Source: Oleiagrimonas sp963747595 (GTDB lineage Bacteria; Pseudomonadota; Gammaproteobacteria; Xanthomonadales; Rhodanobacteraceae). Taken from it: a DNA stretch of 64,000 nucleotides. The notes beneath the pieces are model-generated. The model did not search any database. It was not told where the DNA came from and saw only the letters and a program-made list of their open reading frames with translations. The stretch is taken from positions 992,001 through 1,056,000 of the forward strand of contig CAVVFO010000002.1 in NCBI GenBank assembly GCA_963747595.1. Direction: 5' to 3'. Numbering within the stretch: position 1 is the first letter of the stretch; the number at the start of each line of letters is the position of its first letter. Shown one piece after another: positions 61,765 to 64,000 of the stretch. A program made the translations under genes and the position numbers.

Positions 61765-61992
61765 ATGTCCGACATCTCTGCTCCTCGTAAACGGGCCCCG
61801 GCGGGCGTGGTGGTGAAGCGTCCGGTGGCGGTCTATTTGCTGCCGGATGAACTGGCAGCGTTCAACGCCATGCACGCAGGGACCAAGCTCACGCGCAGCG
61901 CACTGGCTCGCCTGGTGCACTTGGCCGGCATGCAGGTGCTGGCAACCGACCCCGACCGCGTCTTGCGGCCGGGGGATGTGAAAGTCTCGTAG
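61765..61992 (+). CDS. small ribbon-helix-helix-like DNA-binding protein
   Basis: A 75-residue basic protein: strand VKRPVAVYLLP, then helices DELAAFNAMHAG and RSALARLVHLAGMQVL, the ribbon-helix-helix layout. First gene of the rightward early operon, opposite the repressor, where a Cro or Cox equivalent would be expected. Function inferred from fold and place. Confidence 0.65.
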   Translation: MSDISAPRKRAPAGVVVKRPVAVYLLPDELAAFNAMHAGTKLTRSALARLVHLAGMQVLATDPDRVLRPGDVKVS

Positions 61993-62016
61993 AAGCGCTG
62001 TACAGGAAGTTAACCC

Positions 62017-62352
62017 ATGGCCTTGAAACGCACCGCCATCCGCTGCCCGCACTGCGGGCAGCCGGCCCGCATCGCCTCATCGTCCCAGCTCAGTGCGCTG
62101 GTGCGCGAGAGCTATTACGACTGCACCGACGTGGTGGACTGCGGCCACCGCTTTGTGGCCACCACGTCCATCGACCGCACCATCGTGCCCAGCCTACAGC
62201 CGCGCCATGGCGTCAACCTGCCCATCGTCGAGCGCCGGCCCAACGACATCGTGGTCAAACACCGCGAGGAGGAAGCCCAGCCCGACAACGCGCACCAGCC
62301 GCACCACCACAACCACCCGGCGCCAGGCCACCGGCCGTACGCCAACCACTGA
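62017..62352 (+). CDS. ogr: Ogr/Delta-family late gene activator
   Basis: Zinc-finger activator of P2 late promoters, 111 residues. Zinc ligands C10, C13, C36 and C42 in RCPHCG and DCTDVVDCGHRF; the segment LSALVRESYYDC contacts DNA and RNA polymerase alpha in homologues. The tail (about 85-111) is His/Pro-rich and longer than P2 Ogr (72 residues). AGGA precedes the ATG. It is encoded with early genes here, not next to D as in P2. Confidence 0.92.
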   Translation: MALKRTAIRCPHCGQPARIASSSQLSALVRESYYDCTDVVDCGHRFVATTSIDRTIVPSLQPRHGVNLPIVERRPNDIVVKHREEEAQPDNAHQPHHHNHPAPGHRPYANH

Positions 62353-62381
62353 ACGACCGCAACACAGAAACAGGGGAAAAC

Positions 62382-62768
62382 ATGTCGATTCAATTGCACA
62401 ACCCGGATCCCGCGCTGGAGGCGGTGGACTGGATCACCCGCCACAGTGACCAGTACCTGCACACCGACCAGCTCATTGCCGCCTGCGCGCTGCACCTGGT
62501 CACGAAACTGACCGTGCCCATGCAACGTGCCACCGAGCTGGCCCGCCATGCGCTGGGCGAGCTGCACAGCCGCCACCGTCCGGCCTACATCGACATGGCA
62601 CGCAGCACCTCGTACGTGCTGTACGTGGTGGATCCGCGCACCGGGCGCACCCGTTACTTCACCGCCGCGCAGTTGCTGGATCTGGTGGATGGCGGCCCGT
62701 GCGCCATGCAGCAGCCCACCGGGCGCTCGCCCGCCGAGCGCTGCGGCACCCGCGCCGACACCGCTTAG
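62382..62768 (+). CDS. hypothetical phage protein
   Basis: A 128-residue protein starting MSIQLHNPDPALEAVDWITR, with a helical first half and a strand-rich segment SYVLYVVDPRTGRTRYFTAA. AGGGG precedes the ATG. No family recognised. Downstream begins the gene-free immunity RNA region. Confidence 0.7.
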   Translation: MSIQLHNPDPALEAVDWITRHSDQYLHTDQLIAACALHLVTKLTVPMQRATELARHALGELHSRHRPAYIDMARSTSYVLYVVDPRTGRTRYFTAAQLLDLVDGGPCAMQQPTGRSPAERCGTRADTA

Positions 62769-62900
62769 CTCTCCCAGTCCGCTTCCAGAAGCGCCCGCCC
62801 GGTTGCCATGCGCAACCGGAACGGCCCCCGCACGCCCGCATACCGGAACCGTCCACCGATGACACAGCACAACCACATCGCACAAGCACGCACGGCGGCG

Positions 62901-62930
62901 TTGACACGAACGCGCCGGCGGAGCGATGCT
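62901..62930 (+). promoter_or_regulatory. candidate promoter of the C4 immunity region
   Basis: A perfect TTGACA at 62901-62906 is followed 18 bases later by a weak GATGCT. A transcript from about 62937 would include target site 1 (62957), the hairpin at 62985 and the C4 RNA. The -10 match is poor. Confidence 0.4.
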
Positions 62931-62956
62931 TGCACCGTCGCTGCAAAATCAGCGTC

Positions 62957-62980
62957 CGGGTTTGGAAGCCCGAATAGGAG
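62957..62980 (+). promoter_or_regulatory. C4 RNA target site 1 (upstream)
   Basis: A hairpin CGGG/CCCG presents TTTGGAAG in its loop, followed by TAGGAG at 62975-62980. TTGGAAG is complementary to the a' segment of the C4 RNA (63118-63124), with the flanks raising it to 14 of 16 pairs; TAGGAG is complementary to the C4 b' loop. Confidence 0.65.
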
Positions 62981-62984
62981 CGCG

Positions 62985-63020
62985 AAAGCGCCATATCGTC
63001 CGATGCTGGCGCTTTTTCTT
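62985..63020 (+). terminator. terminator-like hairpin between C4 target 1 and C4 RNA
   Basis: A perfect eight-base-pair stem AAAGCGCC/GGCGCTTT, with an inner ATCG/CGAT stem, is followed by TTCTTT. It could stop transcripts from the 62.9 kb promoter before C4, or act as a conditional terminator. Confidence 0.65.
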
Positions 63021-63071
63021 TGCCTGCCATCGGCCGGCATTGCGCACACGCATTGCACGTCAGTTTATGGC

Positions 63072-63137
63072 GGGCGGCGTGGGGAGGCCTTCGGGCCTGC
63101 CGGTGACTCCTACCGGTCTTCCAATCCCGCGTCGTCC
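63072..63137 (+). ncRNA. c4: C4 antisense RNA (phage immunity RNA)
   Basis: Folds by eye into the C4 architecture. A 13-base-pair closing stem pairs 63072-63084 with 63125-63137 (including G-U pairs). It encloses hairpin AGGCC-TTCG-GGCCT (63085-63098) and hairpin CCGGT/ACCGG (63100-63116), whose loop GACTCCT is b'; the unpaired CTTCCAA (63118-63124) is a'. In P1, P7 and P4-type phages such RNAs pair with early mRNA to block translation and cause termination. Matching a-b targets lie on both sides here. Confidence 0.85.
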
Positions 63138-63146
63138 GTCACCCTG

Positions 63147-63183
63147 TTTGGAAGCAGGGCGGCGGACTCCAGCCATAGGAGTC
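63147..63183 (+). promoter_or_regulatory. C4 RNA target site 2, including the downstream ribosome-binding site
   Basis: A hairpin CCCTG/CAGGG presents TTTGGAAG (63147-63154, site a), and TAGGAGTC (63176-63183, site b) contains the Shine-Dalgarno of the gene at 63189. b is complementary to the C4 loop GACTCCT plus the next base. Order a then b is what an antiparallel b'-a' antisense RNA needs. GGACTCC (63164) can also pair locally with GGAGTCC (63178), hiding the same ribosome-binding site. Confidence 0.75.
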
Positions 63184-63188
63184 CCGCA

Positions 63189-63407
63189 ATGCACACGTCC
63201 AACGACACGCGCACGCGCGCCGAGCTCGCCATCGCCGAGCTGATCACCACCCACGAATTACTCGAAGCCAGCACCGCGGCCATCACCGCCGGCCTGCACG
63301 CGCAGACCATCGGCGCCGACGATGTCTTTCTCATGCTGCGCGCCGTGGCCGACCGCCAGGCGCGGGACCTGCACCGCATCGCGAACGCGCTGGAGGTGCA
63401 CGCATGA
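63189..63407 (+). CDS. small protein under C4 control
   Basis: A 72-residue, mostly helical protein (MHTSNDTRTRAELAIAELIT, then VFLMLRAVADRQARDLHRIA). AGGAG lies seven bases upstream, inside the C4 target. It occupies the place of P1 icd or P4 kil/eta genes, but I see no family match. Overlaps the next gene as ATGA. Confidence 0.7.
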   Translation: MHTSNDTRTRAELAIAELITTHELLEASTAAITAGLHAQTIGADDVFLMLRAVADRQARDLHRIANALEVHA

Positions 63408-63670
63408 ATGGCGACGTGCCCCGCACAGACTTGGCCGGGCTGGCCTCCGATGCCTATCTCGCCGGCGATGCGTTGGCGATGCAAACGCGCTGGGAACATA
63501 TGGAAATGCTGCGTCTGGCAGCGGACCCGGTCCAGATGAATGGGTGCGCGCAGCGCATCTTTGCGGGCCTGCTGATCGTGCACGACACCTCGCTGCAAGA
63601 CATGACAGTGCGCGACGTACTGGCGCTTGTGCAGCGCACCCGCACGCTGTATGAGGCGTGGCTGGCATGA
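63404..63670 (+). CDS. hypothetical protein of the replication operon
   Basis: An 88-residue helical protein starting MNGDVPRTDLAGLASDAYLA. Translationally coupled on both sides by ATGA overlaps, so it is made with the primase-like protein. No family recognised. Confidence 0.7.
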   Translation: MNGDVPRTDLAGLASDAYLAGDALAMQTRWEHMEMLRLAADPVQMNGCAQRIFAGLLIVHDTSLQDMTVRDVLALVQRTRTLYEAWLA

Positions 63671-64000
63671 GCGCGGACATGCAGCACGACATCCTCCGCC
63701 GCCTGCAGGCCGACTTCGGCCTCAAGAAGCGCGGCGACTACATGCGCGGCGGCTTGTGCCCACGCTGCAGCAAGAAAACCCTGTGGTGCGTATCGGAAAA
63801 GCCCTACGGCGTGCGTTGCGATCGCATCGAGTCCTGCGGCTACGACGAGAGCGTCAAGGAGCTGTACCCGGATCTGTTCCGCACCTGGTCCGATCGCTTC
63901 AAGGCCACGCCGGACAACCCCCACGCGGCGGCCATCGCCTACCTGCGCGACGAGCGCGGCCTGAACGTCAAGGCGCTGGCCGGCCGCTTCACGCAGGAGC
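63667..64000 (+). CDS. primase-like replication protein, N-terminal part only
   Basis: The first 111 codons of a gene cut by the window end. A zinc-ribbon with C31, C34, C51 and C57 (GGLCPRCSKKTLWCVSEKP, then RCDRIESCGYDE) resembles the primase zinc-binding domain of toprim/P4-alpha-type phage replication proteins. The rest should carry a toprim or primase-polymerase domain. Last known member of the C4-controlled operon. Confidence 0.75.
   Translation, partial: MSADMQHDILRRLQADFGLKKRGDYMRGGLCPRCSKKTLWCVSEKPYGVRCDRIESCGYDESVKELYPDLFRTWSDRFKATPDNPHAAAIAYLRDERGLNVKALAGRFTQE

Noticed and set aside
61644..61775. Longer repressor starting at 61775
   Set aside because: It would overlap the divergent gene and cover the operator repeats, and the extra 44 residues look unlike the helix-turn-helix family.

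Overview
The window is high-GC gammaproteobacterial DNA. The chromosomal gene order (rpoBC–rplJL–rplKA–nusG–secE–tRNA-Trp–tuf–tRNA cluster; ychF–pth–rplY–prs–tRNA-Gln–ispE–lolB; hemA–prfA) and the protein sequences fit the Xanthomonadales, most likely a Rhodanobacteraceae-type genome. That placement is inference from gene order and composition; no rRNA is present to confirm it.

Region 1 (1-24.7 kb), core information and housekeeping genes, almost all on the minus strand: the start of rpsL, rpoC, rpoB, rplL, rplJ, rplA, rplK, nusG, secE, tRNA-Trp, tuf, then tRNA-Thr, -Gly and -Tyr behind a strong promoter. Next come an acyl-CoA thioesterase, ychF, pth, rplY, prs, tRNA-Gln, ispE, lolB and a TPR lipoprotein. 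hemA and prfA diverge on the plus strand and end at a bidirectional terminator.

Region 2 (24.9-31.7 kb), phosphate uptake: an outer-membrane porin with a near-consensus Pho box, a small secreted protein of unknown function, and pstS-pstC-pstA-pstB-phoU. Region 3 (31.8-35.5 kb): a small membrane protein, rlmB and rnr, each joined by an ATGA overlap, then tRNA-Leu(CAG) with its own promoter and terminator.

Region 4 (about 35.5-64.0 kb, continuing past the window): a P2-family prophage, probably integrated at the 3' end of tRNA-Leu. An AT-rich, repeat-laden stretch leads to a candidate cos site and two cargo genes. The canonical P2 head genes (Q P O N M L X), a lysis cassette carrying a DNA methyltransferase, and tail genes (R S, V W J I H, FI FII E/E' T U D) follow, including the programmed -1 frameshift site in E. 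After D the control region holds a hicAB toxin-antitoxin pair, a zinc-ribbon membrane protein, a CI-type repressor with paired operators, a ribbon-helix-helix-like protein and an Ogr-type late activator.

The most interesting element is at 62.9-63.2 kb: a structured RNA that folds as a C4 antisense RNA (P1/P7/P4 type). Its two recognition segments are complementary to matching target pairs both upstream and downstream. The downstream pair includes the Shine-Dalgarno of the first gene of the putative replication operon, which ends in a primase-like gene cut by the window edge. The prophage therefore appears to combine a protein repressor with an RNA immunity switch.
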